Shown piece after piece: positions 1 to 11,790 of a stretch of 64,000 nucleotides of DNA (the first letter of the stretch is position 1; each line of letters starts with the position of its first letter). The translations under genes were made by a program, and so were the position numbers. Origin of the DNA: Mytilus trossulus (Eukaryota; Mollusca; Bivalvia; Mytilida; Mytilidae); contig NC_086374.1 of the NCBI RefSeq assembly GCF_036588685.1, forward strand, positions 91,568,059 to 91,632,058, given 5' to 3'. The notes below the pieces were generated by a model. The model was not told the DNA's origin. It made no database searches and saw only the letters and a list, made by a program, of their open reading frames with translations.

Positions 1-12
1 ATGTTTGAAGTT

Positions 13-300
13 GAAATTGAAAATGGAAATGGGGAAGGTGTCAAAGAGAACAACCTGACCATAGATCAGACAATGGCCAAAGGCCACCCATTTGTCTTCA
101 ATGCAGTGAAAAACTCATGCCCTAGGAGGAGTCCTTCAGCTGGACCTTAAACAAATATGTATACTAGTACAGTGATAATGGACTTCATACCAGACTCTGA
201 ATAATACACAAGAAACTAAAATTAAAAATCATACACGACAAACAAAGGCCAATTGCTCCTGACTTAGGACAGGCGCAAAAATGGGGCGAGGTTTATTAAA
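13..300. repeat. Diverged copy of a Penelope-like element tail
   Basis: This stretch matches, with many substitutions, the block at 61169-61460 that lies downstream of the reverse transcriptase ORF there. Shared pieces include AATGGAAATGGGGAA, GTCCTTCAGCTGG, AACAAATAT and GACAGGCGCAAAAATG. Shorter copies sit at 27119-27236 and 29505-29575. All four begin with a similar AAATTGA(G/A)AATGG-type terminus, which suggests a fixed element end. It lies in the VPS16 intron upstream of the exon at 406. The ATG at position 1 is not evidence of a gene, because the frame closes after about 49 codons and is repeat-derived. Confidence 0.7.
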
Positions 301-405
301 GACCATAAGCTTTGTTTTGACAATATGATAAGAATGAAAGATAAGGACTCCAATATTTTTTGTACATCACACATGGTAAACATTATATGTTGATTCTCTG
401 AATAG

Positions 406-3400
406 GTTAAGCAGAAGAATCAGGATGATGAAGTCATTGCACGAGCGATTGCCCAAAAACTTGGTGATACACCAGGTGTCTCTTACTCAGAAGTAGCCAA
501 CGAAGCTCTGGAATGTGGCAGAGAAGAACTAGCCATTAGAGTAGGTACTTTATATACATGATATAGTCAAATCATGTAAAAAAATTAATCAAAATGTTGA
601 AAAAAAAAGCAGCTTTGAACTAAGAACACTATAGTGTATAAAGTCATTGTTGTCCCATCAGCCAGGCTCAAAACTGTTCACCAGGACGGGACGGTCAAGA
701 CGCTTGGCTAAAGCTGTTGTAGCCACTTAGCATCCAGATGCCACCATCACAAGCTTTATGGATACTACTACAATTAAACATAATCTGATATAGTACCATG
801 TTTTTCTAAGATTTCACATTTACCAAATTTGCACAAATATGTAGAAATTGGTAATTAAATACAAACAAGCATTGAGGACAAATTAGTAAGTGATTACATG
901 TATATGACTCACAAACTTTCAATGTATACTTGAATTGTTCGTTTAGTTTAAACATATTTATTTATAGTGGATTGGGAAACAAGTTTTGCAACTTATATTA
1001 ATCCCTCTCCACTTGCGGGTGCGAGTGCTGCCTTGTAGCGGCATTAGCCTGCTCTTTTTCGCAATCTACAAGGGTGTCTTTAACGTGCAAGAGACAAACT
1101 TTCTGCTTTTTTACAATTCTACATATCATTGTATTTTTAGTTGTTAGATTATGAACCAAGAGCTGCCCATCAAGTTCCACTACTGATGAAGATGCATAAA
1201 GATCAGATAGCATTATCAAAAGCTATAGAAAGTGGGGATACAGATTTAGGTATATTGATAGATCAAATAGCATTATCTAAAGCTATAGAAAGTGGGGATA
1301 CAGATTTAGGTATATTGATAGATCAAATAGCATTATCTAAAGCTATAGAAAGTGGGGATACAGATTTAGGTATATTGATAGATCAAATAGCATTATCTAA
1401 AGCTATAGAAAGTGGGGATACAGATTTAGGTATATTGATAGATCAAATAGCATTATCAAAAGCTATAGAAAGTGGGGATACAGATTTAGGTATATTGATA
1501 GATCAAATAGCATTATCTAAAGCTATAGAAAGTGGGGATACAGATTTAGGTATATTGATAGATCAAATAGCATTATCTAAAGCTATAGAAAGTGGGGATA
1601 CAGATTTAGGTATATTGATAGATCAAATAGCATTATCTAAAGCTATAGAAAGTGGGGATACAGATTTAGGTATATTGATAGGTCAAATAGCATTATCAAA
1701 AGCTATAGAAAGTGGGGATACAGATTTAGGTATATTGATAGATCAAATAGCATTATCAAAAGCTATAGAAAGTGGGGATACAGATTTAGGTATATTGATA
1801 GATCAAATAGCATTATCTAAAGCTATAGAAAGTGGGGATACAGATTTAGGTATATTGATAGATCAAATAGCATTATCTAAAGCTATAGAAAGTGGGGATA
1901 CAGATTTAGGTATATTGATAGATCAAATAGCATTATCAAAAGCTATAGAAAGTGGGGATACAGATTTAGGTATATTGATAGATCAAATAGCATAATCAAA
2001 AGCTATAGAAAGTGGGGATACAGATTTAGGTATATTGATAGATCAAATAGCATTATCAAAAGCTATAGAAAGTGGGGATACAGATTTAGGTATATTGATA
2101 GATCAAATAGCATTATCTAAAGCTATAGAAAGTGGGGATACAGATTTAGGTATATTGATAGATCAAATAGCATTATCAAAAGCTATAGAAATTGGGGATA
2201 CAGATTTAGGTATATTGATAGATCAAATAGCATTATCTAAAGCTATAGAAAGTGGGGATACAGATTTAGGTATATTGATAGATTAAATAGCATTATCAAA
2301 AGCTATAGAAAGTTGGGATACAGATTTAGGTATATTGATAGATCAAATATTGTAAGCAAATATAATGATTTTCAAAAATACATTACCATGAAAAAAGGTT
2401 GACCAACCTTACAAAACCTTACAATGATCATGATAACCTTCAGTAAGGTAACATGATCCCATATGTGGATGTCCTAGTGTAGACAGTGTTGAGCCAAACA
2501 CTACATAAGTTTCTGACATTAGCACATGACTTGTGTGTAAAATGAAATTGGGCACGCTAAAACAGACCATCTCGGACCAAAGTATTAACAACTTTATTAT
2601 AATCAAGTTTAATCAAGCTTGCAGTTATGAGTTATTTTATATTATATGAAGTTCTTATCAATTGATTCTTGTTGTCAAATATTTCATTCACGTTCAGGAC
2701 CAACTTGAAGGTTCAAATGAAAAGTAGAAATCTTTTGATAAATTGTAAAAGTTGTGCTTAAGTGTGACAAATGAAAATTAGATAATGTAATGTCTTCAAT
2801 GTAAGATTTAATTTACCAACAGTAGAATTATGATTTGGCTTGATATTACAGTTGAAGATTGCATGTTCCCTTTGTATGTCTTTTTGTCATTTGGTTGCAG
2901 ACTCATTGATTTAGAACCCATATCTCCTTTTATTCACTCAGATTTCTTACTTTTCAGTATATACAGTACTCTTGAGATTGAAGGAATCCATGACACAAGG
3001 TGACTTTCTGATGTCTATTAGAAGTATGCCTATATCATATTCCTTGTTCCTACAGGTAAGTAGTGTAAAACATGAACCTTAGGTAAAATCTTATTTTATA
3101 ATAAGGAATATTAGAAACAGTATCAATACTTTCTAAATAAAATCATTTGCAATGGTTTTAATGAAATTGCCTGGTAACAAATTCTCCTGTCAGTATTCTT
3201 ATTGATTACACTGAATCAAGTCTGCTAAATGATGATGAAGTTTTTCATTGCCACAGCTAGAAAAACATTTCAATAAGACTTTTGTAAGTTAGTTATTGGT
3301 ATTCACATTGTACCTACTTTTGCTGTAAAATTTCAACTTTTGCACACATTTTCATTAGGAGCTAGAATTCTTATTTGACAGGGTAATACAGGACTTGATT

Positions 3401-6400
3401 ACTTAGATTTTACAATTTTGGTTTGAATACATGCATTGGTTTAAATACTGCATATAGATATCAATAGGAAAATATTTTTGTATTTATAGTTTTAAATGTA
3501 TATTATTTGTATGAAAGTTACTTTTTTCACCTATTTTCTTTTGTGCAGTACTGTAGACAACAGAACCCTAAGTTACTGGAAGATTTATATTACCAGGAAG
3601 ATAATTTTATAGAGGAGGGTAACTGTAAAGTCATGAGGAGCTTTGATGATGAGGTAAGAATTCTTTATATAAGTGTATTGGTATTGGACATGATATGAGG
3701 AAGAGAGTTCCTCATATATGTAAGGCAATGATATTCCCTTTCCTTTCTTCCTGATTAAATATGAGTGATAACTGAGTGATATGGTATTTATCTGAGCCAG
3801 AACACATTATAGAGTCAATCTAGCACAAATTTTACCCTAACCCAAAAGTAATTGCAACAGAAGATTTTTAAGTTTTAATCTTTAGCATTATACCCCAAAT
3901 ATACACAGAAAAAAGTCCCATAAAATCTAACTTGAGGAAGACTAAAAAAATTACCATTTAAAATTCCTATGGAGATTTGCATTGAAAAGGGAGATAACTC
4001 TTGCAAAAAAGGCAGAAATATCAATAAAAATTACAACTTTACCGCTTCTATTCATCAGAATGTATTGATTCTTGATTTTTTAGCGGTCTTTAGAGTATAA
4101 CACACAACTTTAAGGTGTTTTCATATATTTTATCAAACTATAATCTAGATTTCGTAATTCATAAGTTGACCATTTATTGAATTTTTCAACATGTCAAGGT
4201 AAAGAATCTCAAATTTAATAAAAATAATTAAGCATGTATTCTTCTTTTTGTGGTTTAAAGTTTTTGATAAGTTAGTTGCTGAAAAAATATAATATACAGA
4301 TATAAACAATACCAAATTTTCTCATTATTTTTTTAAAATGGTTTCAAAGCTTCAAATTTTCAATTTCTTTAATGAAAAATGCACAAAAAAAATAAAACTA
4401 CCCATGACACTTCATTTTTGTACATTTCATGATCAGAAGATTACATGATTTAGTCAAATACAAACTTATAACCCCATCAAGTATCATACTTTACTTAAAT
4501 TTCAAGAAAAACAACCAAAAACTTACCAAAAAAGACTCATTTTTGCAAGAGTTATCTCCCTTCCAATGTAAATTTCCATAGGAAATTAAAAATGCTGATT
4601 TTGAGTTTTCCTCAAGTTAGATTTTATGGGACTTTTTTCTGTGTATATTAAGGGCATCATGCTATAGATTAGATCTAAAACATTTTCTGTTGCAATTAGT
4701 TTGAGGTTAAATCTTAGTTTGACTGGACTAATATATATATATATATATTCTGACAAAAATGGTCATTCCAAATTTTAGACAGTGTCTCAACTAAAACAGA
4801 AAATGAAAACCCCCACCTAATAAAAGATTAAAATTGTGTCACATGCTATGGAAGAGTAAGTTTGATGGCCATAATATTTATTGGAGACATCTGATGTTAA
4901 ATAATTTATTGTTGAAGCTTTATAGAACTCTAGCTGTGTTGTTGTTTTTTTTAAAAGTTTTTTTACATGTGCATGTAAATATACTGATATGTTGTTTATA
5001 GTCTAGAAAAATCTGATTTTCGTCCACAAATATTTTCACATCAAATCTTCAAATAAAATTGGTTGTTAGTAACATTCAATACCAACAATGTTTATATTCA
5101 ATATATTGATGTTATTTTCCAGCGATTGGATGATAGAACAGAAACTCTGAACCAAGCTATTAAATGCTATCAGAAAGGCAGACATGATTTTGTGATAAAA
5201 CAGACTGAGGACCAAATTAAACTTTTAAAATATCAAAAACGTTTAGAGGAAGAATTTAATCGACCATATATGGATTTGTCATTGCATCAGACTATTTATA
5301 GACTAACAGTGGAAAACAACTTTAAAGTTTCAGAACAGTTAAGAAAAGAGTTTAAAGTTCCAGATAGAAGGTATATATTTTCTGATTATTAGCCTAACGT
5401 GACAGTACCCAAATTGCACCTATTTTGACACTTTTTCACCTACGTTTTTTAGCTCACCTGGCCTAAAAGGCCAAGTGAGCTTTTCTCATCACTTGGCTTC
5501 CGGCGTCCGTCGTCGTTAACTTTTACAAAAATCTTCTCCTCTGAAACTACTTGGCCAAATTAAACCAAACTTAGCCACAATCATCATTGATGTATCTAGT
5601 TTAAAATTTGTGTTTTTTGACCCGGCCAACCAACCAAGATGGCCGCCATGGCTAAAAATAGAACATAGGAGTAAAATGCAGTTTTTGGCTTATAACTCAA
5701 AAACCAAAGCATTTAGAGCAAATCTGCCAATAGGTAAAATTGTTAATCAGGTCAAGATCTATCTGCCCTGAAATTTTCAGATGAATCAGACAACACATTG
5801 TTGGGTTGCTGCCCCTAAATTGGTAATTTTAAGGAAATTTTACTGTTTTTATACGACCGCAAATTTTGAAAAAATTTTCGTCGTATATTGCTATCACGTT
5901 GGCGTCGGCGTCGGCGTCGTCGGCGTCGGCGTCGTCGTCGTCGTCGTCGTCCGAATACTTTTAGTTTTCGCACTCTAACTTTAGTAAAAGTGAATAGAAA
6001 TCTATGAAATTTTAACACAAGGTTTATGACCATAAAAGGAAGGCTGGTATTGATTTTGGGAGTTTTGGTCCCAACATTTTAGGAATTAGGGGCCAAAAAG
6101 GGCCCAAATAAGCATTTTCTTGGTTTTCGCACTATAACTTTAGTTAAAGATAATAGAAATCTATGAAATTTTGACACAAGGTTTATGACCACAAAAGAAA
6201 GGTTGGGATTGATTTTGGGAGTTTTGGTTTCAACAGTTTAGGAATTAGGGGCCAAAAAAGGGCCCAAATAAGCAATATTCTTGGTTTTCGCACAATAACT
6301 TTAGTTAAAGTAAATAGAAATCAATGAAATTTAAACATAATGTTAATGACCACAAAAGGAAAGTTGGTATTGATTTTGGGAGTTTCGGTCCCAACAGTTT

Positions 6401-9400
6401 AGGAATTAGGGGCCAAAAAGGGACCCAAATAAGCATTTTTCTTGGTTTTCACACCATAGGGTTAGTATAAGTAAATAGAAATCTATGAAATTTAAACACA
6501 AGGTTTATGACTATAAAAGGAAGGTTGGGATTGATTTTGGGAGTTTTGGTCCCAACAGTTAAGGAAAAAGGGGCCCAAAAGGTCCAAAATTAAACTTTGT
6601 TTGATTTCATCAAAATTGAATAATTGGGGTTCTTTAATATGCCGAATCTAACTGTGTATGTAGATTCTTAATTTTTGGTCCCGTTTTCAAATTGGTCTAC
6701 ATTAAGGTCCAAAGGGTCCAAAATTAAACTTAGTTTGATTTTAACAAAAATTGAAACCTTGGGGTTCTTTGATATGCTGAATCTAAAAATGTACTTAGAT
6801 TTTTGATTATTGGCCCAGTTTTCAAGTTGGCCCAATTTGAGGTCCAAAATTAAACATTGTTTGATTTCATCAAAAATTGAATAATTGGGGTTCTCTGATA
6901 TGCCAAATCTAACTGTGTATGTAGATTCTTAATTTTTGGTCCAGTTTTAAAATTGGTCTAAATTAAAGTGCAAAGGGTCCAAAATTAAACTAAGTTTGAT
7001 TTTAACAAAAAATTAAATTCTTGGGCCTCTTTGATATGCTGAATCTAAACATGTACTTAGATTTTTGATTATGGGCCCAGTTTTCAAATTGGTCCAAATC
7101 AGGATCTAAAATTATTATATTAAGTATTGTGCAATAGCAAGTCTTTTCAATTGCACAGTATTGTGCAATGGCAAGAAATATCTAATTTCACAATATTGTG
7201 AAATAGCAAATTTTTTTTAATTAAGAGTTATCTTTCTTTGTCCAGTATAGTAAGCAAGAAATATCTGCATGAATTTTTTTTAATTGGAGTTATCTTTCTT
7301 TGTCCAGAATCAACTTAAATCTTTGTTATATACAATATACAATGTATATTCACTTTTTACTACCAACTGATAAATTTAAATAATCTTTACCATTCAGTGA
7401 TAACAAGCAGTTTTTTTACATCTTAATATTTTATGATGTATTTAAATGAGTAGTAATTGTTGCAAACTCCATTAGAATATTTTAATTGAAATTGGTTTTG
7501 GAATAAGGGAAATGGGGATGTGAATAAAAAATTGGGTTCAATTTTTCTCATTTGAAATTTCATAAATAAAAAGAAAATTTCTTCAAACATTTTTTTGAGA
7601 GGATTAATATTCAACAGCATAGTGAATTGCTATAAGAGAAAACAAAAATTTTAAGTTCATTTGATTACATTCATTCTGTGTCAGAAACCTATGCTGTGTC
7701 AACTATTTAATCACAATCCAAATTTAGAGCAGAATCCAGCTTGAATGTTGTGTCCATACTTGCCCCAACCGTTCAGGGTTCAACCTCTGCGGTCGTATAA
7801 AGCTACGCCCTGCGAAGCATCTGGTTGGTTATTATCTTGAATATTATTATAGATGGAGATAAACTGTAAACAGCAATAATGTTCAGCAAAGTAAGATTTA
7901 CAAATAAGTCAACATGACCGAAATGGTCAGTTGACCCCTTTAGGAGTTATTGCCCTTTATAGTCAATTTTTAACAATTTTTCGTAAATCTTAGTAATCTT
8001 TTACAAAAATCTTCTCCTCTGAAACAACAGGACCAAATTAAACCAAACTTGGCAACAATCATCATTTGGGTATTTAGTTTAAAAAATGTGTGGCGTGACC
8101 CGGTCAACTAACCGAGATGGCCACCACGGCTAAAAATAGAACATAGGGGTAAAATTCAGTTTTTGGCTTGTAACTCAAAAACCAAAGCATTTAAAGCAAA
8201 TCTGACATGAAGTAAAATCGTTTATCAGGTCAAAATCTATCTGCCCTGACATTTTCAGATGAATCGAACAACCTGTTGTTGGGTTTCTGCCCCTGAACTG
8301 GTAATTTTAAGGAAAATTTGCTGTTTTTGGTTATTACCTTGATTATTATTATTGATAGAGATAAACTTTACAATACAATAAATGTTGGCAAAGTAAGATC
8401 AACATGACCGAAATTGTCAGTTGACCCCTTTAGGAGTTATTGCCCTTTATAGTCAAGTTTTAACCATTTTTTCGTAAATCTTAGTAATCTTTTACAAAAA
8501 TCTTCTCCTTTGAAACTACTGGGCCATGTTAATTATAGATAGAGATAATTGTAAGCAGCTAGAATGTTTAGTAAATTAAGATTTACAAACACATCACCAT
8601 CACCAAAACACCATTTTGTCATGAATCCATCTGCGTTCTTTGTTTAATATTCACATAGACCAAGGTGAGCGACACAGGCTCTTTAGAGCCTCTAGTTTAT
8701 GATCAAGAAAAAAATGTCCATACTGTGTTTATTTGTAGCCCTGTCCTTCTTTATTGTATAGGTACACCAGTTTGATTTTTAATCCATATCGAGTCATTAA
8801 AAATTGGGTTTGAATCAACCTCCAAACTATCCATGATTCTGTAATGAGGAGTACCCAAATTGCATTCATGCTTAAATTCACATCGTCAAAAGTCTAATAA
8901 CCGAGCTTCTGTTTATTTTTTTCAAATATTTTGAACAATTGGATATTAGTCCATGCTTACTCTTCATATTGTACGAAATGGATACTTATTATATATTGTA
9001 TTTGCTAATTTTTAAAAGATGACGTTTTGATGACGTCGCATGGTGACGTTTTCGTACATTTTGCTTTTTCAGTACACAGCCATCTGTTGATAAATACTGT
9101 GAACGTTTTGTGAATATCTGTAAATATGTTTACCTATGTTGAAAAACGTACATAATATCAAATCATAAAAATACAAATTGTTTAGTCTCTAGAAAATCTT
9201 GTAAGATTTCCGTTGCTATTTTTTCTGAATAGGTGCAATTTGGGTACCCTTACGTTCAATTTGGGTACCCTTACGTTACCTGCATCAGAGGACTAGTGTT
9301 CTAAATAGTAATACCATCACATATTCCTCTTGTTATAGAAGAGCATAATTCTTATTATAAAAGCCACATCGTCTTCATCAGGACTTGATTTGTGTGTTTG

Positions 9401-11257
9401 AAGTCTGCAGTCTAACTGACTAAGCTAAATAAGAACCCACCTAGCTCAACTGCTTACGACTGGTTAATTATCAACTACTTTAAAAGGGGATCAAACACAT
9501 CATATTGTAGGTCACTTTATTTTTTTACTTGTTTAAAATGTCCTATAAACAACTGCACATATACTAAACATTCACTTGCCATTATTGGTCTTTATCTATT
9601 ATTTAATTGCATACCTAACAAAAATGCCTTAATATATTTGATCAGCAGAGGAGGGGCATGTAGTGTTACCCTTGTCCAAACATATGTCTCAAATTATTTG
9701 CGATTATTTAACTTTATGTGCCTCAAACAAATGTTGTGGAAATCATACACAATGCTTATTACCACAATACTCAATTTTAAATTTGGGTGTTGTTATTTTT
9801 ACCGATTTTGAGTTATGCCCCTTTATAATGTTATATGCAAGCAGGGACATCATCTGTGTCCTATGCATACTTTCACCATTTTTTTGTTTGAATGAATTGG
9901 AATTTTGAATTTTTCTAGTCTTTTTATAAAGATTTTACCATTTTCAGATACTGGTGGATAAAAATCCAAGCTCTAGCAGAGGCAGGGGAATGGGTAGAAC
10001 TAGATAAATTCTCCCGCAACAAGAAACCACCAGTTGGAATGGAAGTGAGTAATTGTACATTTAACAAATAGTTTGTAAAATATATTTTGTTGCTTAGGTA
10101 ATGAATTAAACCAATTGATTTAGACTTTAAGAATATAACAATTTAGAACTTGTTTTATGTAATCTAATTTGCACTCATTTATATATCCAAATTGGATGCA
10201 TGTTTTGCCCAATATTAAAGTAGTGGTTACAGTTTTGCGTTAAATTTTATTTCCCCTGTGAACATAATCACCTACATTTTGAATAAGTATATTGTGGTCT
10301 TGTTTAAATTATACATTTGATAAATAAAGAAACCTTATTTTATTTTCAGGCTTTTGTAGAGGTTTGTGCAAAGCACCATAATGTAAATGAAGCTATGAAG
10401 TATATGTCCAGAGTCAGTCCAGAACAAAAAGTCAGATGTCTTGTTAAAGTAGGGTAAGTGTAATCAAATATTTCAGATTATCAATTTTTAATTGTGATTG
10501 GTTTGGACAATGGTCAAAAATAATTAATTGTTGTGGTTTTAGACGATTCTGCATACAAATAATGTTATCAAATTAATTGCCAGTTAATATTTCTGCGAAA
10601 TGTAAGTAAGATTTAAAAAAATCCAGGGTAATTATTGATGCTTAGCTCACTAAACACTGTTAATCTTAAAATTTTCTTCCATTTTTTTGGTTTTGGATAG
10701 GTGCAAGCGAATGCATTATTGTATAATTGGTAGCTAAGCCACTTTATTCCCTTATAAAACTTTATTGTTACATTGAGTAAACATAACTGGGTCATTTTCT
10801 TCCTCCTTTCATGCAGTGAGCTAGTATCCTTGCAATTTATAATTAAAGTTATATGTGAAATTTTTAGATGTTTTTTTTTTAAATTGTTAATGTAATTTTA
10901 TTATGTTAAACAACTATTTTAATGCAGTGTCGGATCCAGAAATTTTCATAAGTGGGGGCCCACTGACTGACCTAAGAGGGGGCCCGGTCCAGTCACGCTT
11001 CAGTTATTCCCTATATAAGCAACCAATTTTTTTTCCAAAAAGGGGGGGCCCGGGCCCCCTGGCCCCCCCCTAAATCCGCCTCTGTAATGATTTCAATAAT
11101 TATCATCAACAGGAACAAGAAAGCAGCAGCAGATACAGCATTCGAGAACAGAAATGAAGAGGAATTAAATTTTGTTTTGTCGAAATGTGGACATTCTGAT
11201 AGACAATTAGTAGAGGGCATCAAAACAATGAAACAACAGTTAGGCTCAAAAAGATAA
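406..11257 (+). CDS. VPS16: VPS16, C-terminal part (HOPS/CORVET core subunit), 8 exons
   Basis: Exons: 406-540, 1141-1249, 2958-3055, 3549-3653, 5123-5370, 9948-10044, 10350-10453 and 11113-11257 (stop TAA). Joined, they encode about 346 residues that align collinearly with the C-terminal ~40% of animal VPS16. Landmarks are [45 protein letters not shown]-like [31 protein letters not shown] and a short charged tail. All introns are GT-AG and phases agree. VPS16 is a subunit of the HOPS and CORVET complexes that tether late endosomes and lysosomes, and its C-terminal helical solenoid binds VPS33. The N-terminal half lies upstream of the window. The exon ending at 1249 is followed directly by tandem copies of its own end and splice donor. 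Donors at 1250 and 5371 are both GTATAT. Identity is near certain; exon edges are inferred. Confidence 0.95.
1201..2349 (+). repeat. 60-bp minisatellite spanning a VPS16 exon end and splice donor
   Basis: Nineteen head-to-tail 60-bp units run from 1201 to 2340, followed by a 9-bp partial unit. The unit encodes [20 protein letters not shown]. The conserved VPS16 protein continues from DTDL into the next exon as VYTVLL. That requires the exon to end after GATTTAG (1249) and the intron to begin GTATAT, so each unit is 49 bp of exon plus 11 bp of intron. Every unit therefore holds a copy of the 5' splice site. Units differ only at a few sites (tctaa/tcaaa, a gat/ggt change at 1681, agt/att at 2191). 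The frame stays open until a TAA at 1993-1995 in unit 14, and a second stop occurs at 2284. A GTAAGC follows the array at 2352 but would give the wrong phase. Confidence 0.95.
3811..4726. mobile_element. Long-palindrome MITE-like element in a VPS16 intron
   Basis: The two ends are inverted copies of each other over roughly 200 bp. The left arm has GCAACAGAAGA, ACACAGAAAAAAGTCCCATA, AAATCTAACTTGAGGAA and GGGAGATAACTCTTGCAAA. The right arm (about 4536-4726) has their reverse complements, such as TTTGCAAGAGTTATCTCCCT and TATGGGACTTTTTTCTGTGT. The middle, about 500 bp, is AT-rich with no ORF. The GGGAGATAACTCTTGC motif is one I associate with abundant mollusc repeats. No target duplication could be defined, because an (AT)n microsatellite follows at 4729. 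Confidence 0.75.
5451..8697 (+). repeat. 'CTCACCTGGCC' repeat element, copy 1 (with nested insertion)
   Basis: It starts AGCTCACCTGGCCTAAAAGG and ends near GGTGAGCGACACAGGCTC plus TTTAGAGCCTCTAGTTTA. The same two ends, in the opposite orientation, bound the copy at 54430-55808. A truncated copy lies at 35142-35705. The interior contains repeated modules such as CTTCTCCTCTGAAACTAC, AACCAACCAAGATGG and GTCAGTTGACCCCTTTAGG. Module order is duplicated (5520-5845 versus 7990-8330). There is no coding potential. The element lies in the VPS16 intron and is itself interrupted at 5850-7826. Confidence 0.75.
5850..7826 (+). mobile_element. TTTATACGACCGCA element, copy A
   Basis: The ends carry inverted copies of TTTATACGACCGCA: 5848-5861, and as CTGCGGTCGTATAAA near 7787-7801, followed by GCTACGCCCTGCGAAGCATC. 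Comparing the interrupted host repeat with its own second module at 8290-8330 shows host sequence resuming as GGTTATTATC after 7826, which supports a discrete insertion. The interior has about four tandem ~145-bp modules (GGTTTTCGCACTATAAC ... GGGGCCAAAAAGGGCCC), several ~120-bp modules, CACAATATTGTG palindromes, and a GGCGTC/GTC microsatellite at 5901-5952. Copy B lies inverted at 13282-15408. It looks non-autonomous, with no credible ORF. Confidence 0.75.
10926..11090. repeat. GGGGCCC-rich short interspersed repeat in the last VPS16 intron
   Basis: The block opens GTGTCGGATCCAGAAATTTT and closes AAATCCGCCTCTG. It contains the palindromic run AAAAAGGGGGGGCCCGGGCC. Similar GGATCCAGA...GGGGGGGCCC...ATCCGCC repeats are common in invertebrate genomes and are probably MITE-derived. 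It ends only about 25 bp before the acceptor of the final VPS16 exon at 11113. Confidence 0.65.
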
Positions 11258-11296
11258 TCCAAGACAATTAGATGTATTTATTTGTCATACTTGTGC

Positions 11297-11302
11297 AATA
11301 AA
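11297..11302 (+). terminator. Polyadenylation signal AATAAA of VPS16
   Basis: A canonical AATAAA lies 40 bp after the VPS16 stop codon (11257), in the right orientation and at the right distance for a short 3' UTR. Confidence 0.6.
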
Positions 11303-11403
11303 CATTTTAATATTAAATCATATTTATACACAACAATTTAAAGTGTCATTTGATAGCTGCAGAGAACTTTTACACAGAATATATATAGCATGACTATATT
11401 TAC

Positions 11404-11790
11404 TGAATATTAATAGACAATTTTCGAGTTTGATGCATTTCCGTCAAAAACTCTGGTTTTAGTGAACGTCATGTGTGCGTTTAGGGGCTTCCTCACTTCC
11501 ATTCAAATGTTGAGCTAGTGGTTGGAAAACTTTAATTCTATATTGTACAAATTTTCGGCAAATTGAATTCTCAAAATTGACAATCAGCACTGCTGTCATT
11601 AGGTACCTACAGAACAACCATTATTTCTAGTTTATCCTGCACAATGATGATCACTAAGACCCTTGATGAATGTTAATAGTGCAGGGATCCAGGCAATCCC
11701 CTCTATCTGGAAAATGATGTCATAAAGGCGCGCATAATTGATGAGTTTTTTCAAGTGACAGATGAACTTGAAAGTGGTCTATAAGATCTT
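11404..11790. mobile_element. Degenerate copy of the AGACCACTTTCGAG MITE
   Basis: It aligns over its whole length with the better-preserved element at 29639-30029: TGTGCGTTTAGGGGC, GGTTGGAAAACT, TTTCTAGTTTATCCTGCACA, AGTGCAGGGAT, CCCCTCTATCTGG and GATGAACTTGAAAGTGG. The left terminal repeat is strongly diverged. It lies just downstream of VPS16. Confidence 0.65.

Larger units (their letters stand above)
5394..9285. mobile_element. Outer element with inverted ends, host of nested insertions
   Basis: The left end at 5394-5425 (TAACGTGACAGTACCCAAAT, then TGCACCTATT) is mirrored at the right by AATAGGTGCAATTTGGGTAC and CCTTACGTT at 9229-9285, where the motif occurs twice. Only about 55 bp on the left and about 590 bp on the right belong to this layer. 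The interior 5451-8697 is a different repeat that appears to have inserted into it. The reading as one original element of about 650 bp is an inference from the matching ends. Confidence 0.55.

Noticed and set aside
1141-2286. A free-standing repetitive protein gene (open frames of 284 and 83 codons)
   Set aside because: The frame is the VPS16 exon read through repeated splice donors. The repeat arises from gene structure, and the later units contain stops.
5781-6033. Arginine-rich and valine-rich open frames on both strands
   Set aside because: They are generated by the GGCGTC/GTC microsatellite inside the TTTATACGACCGCA element.
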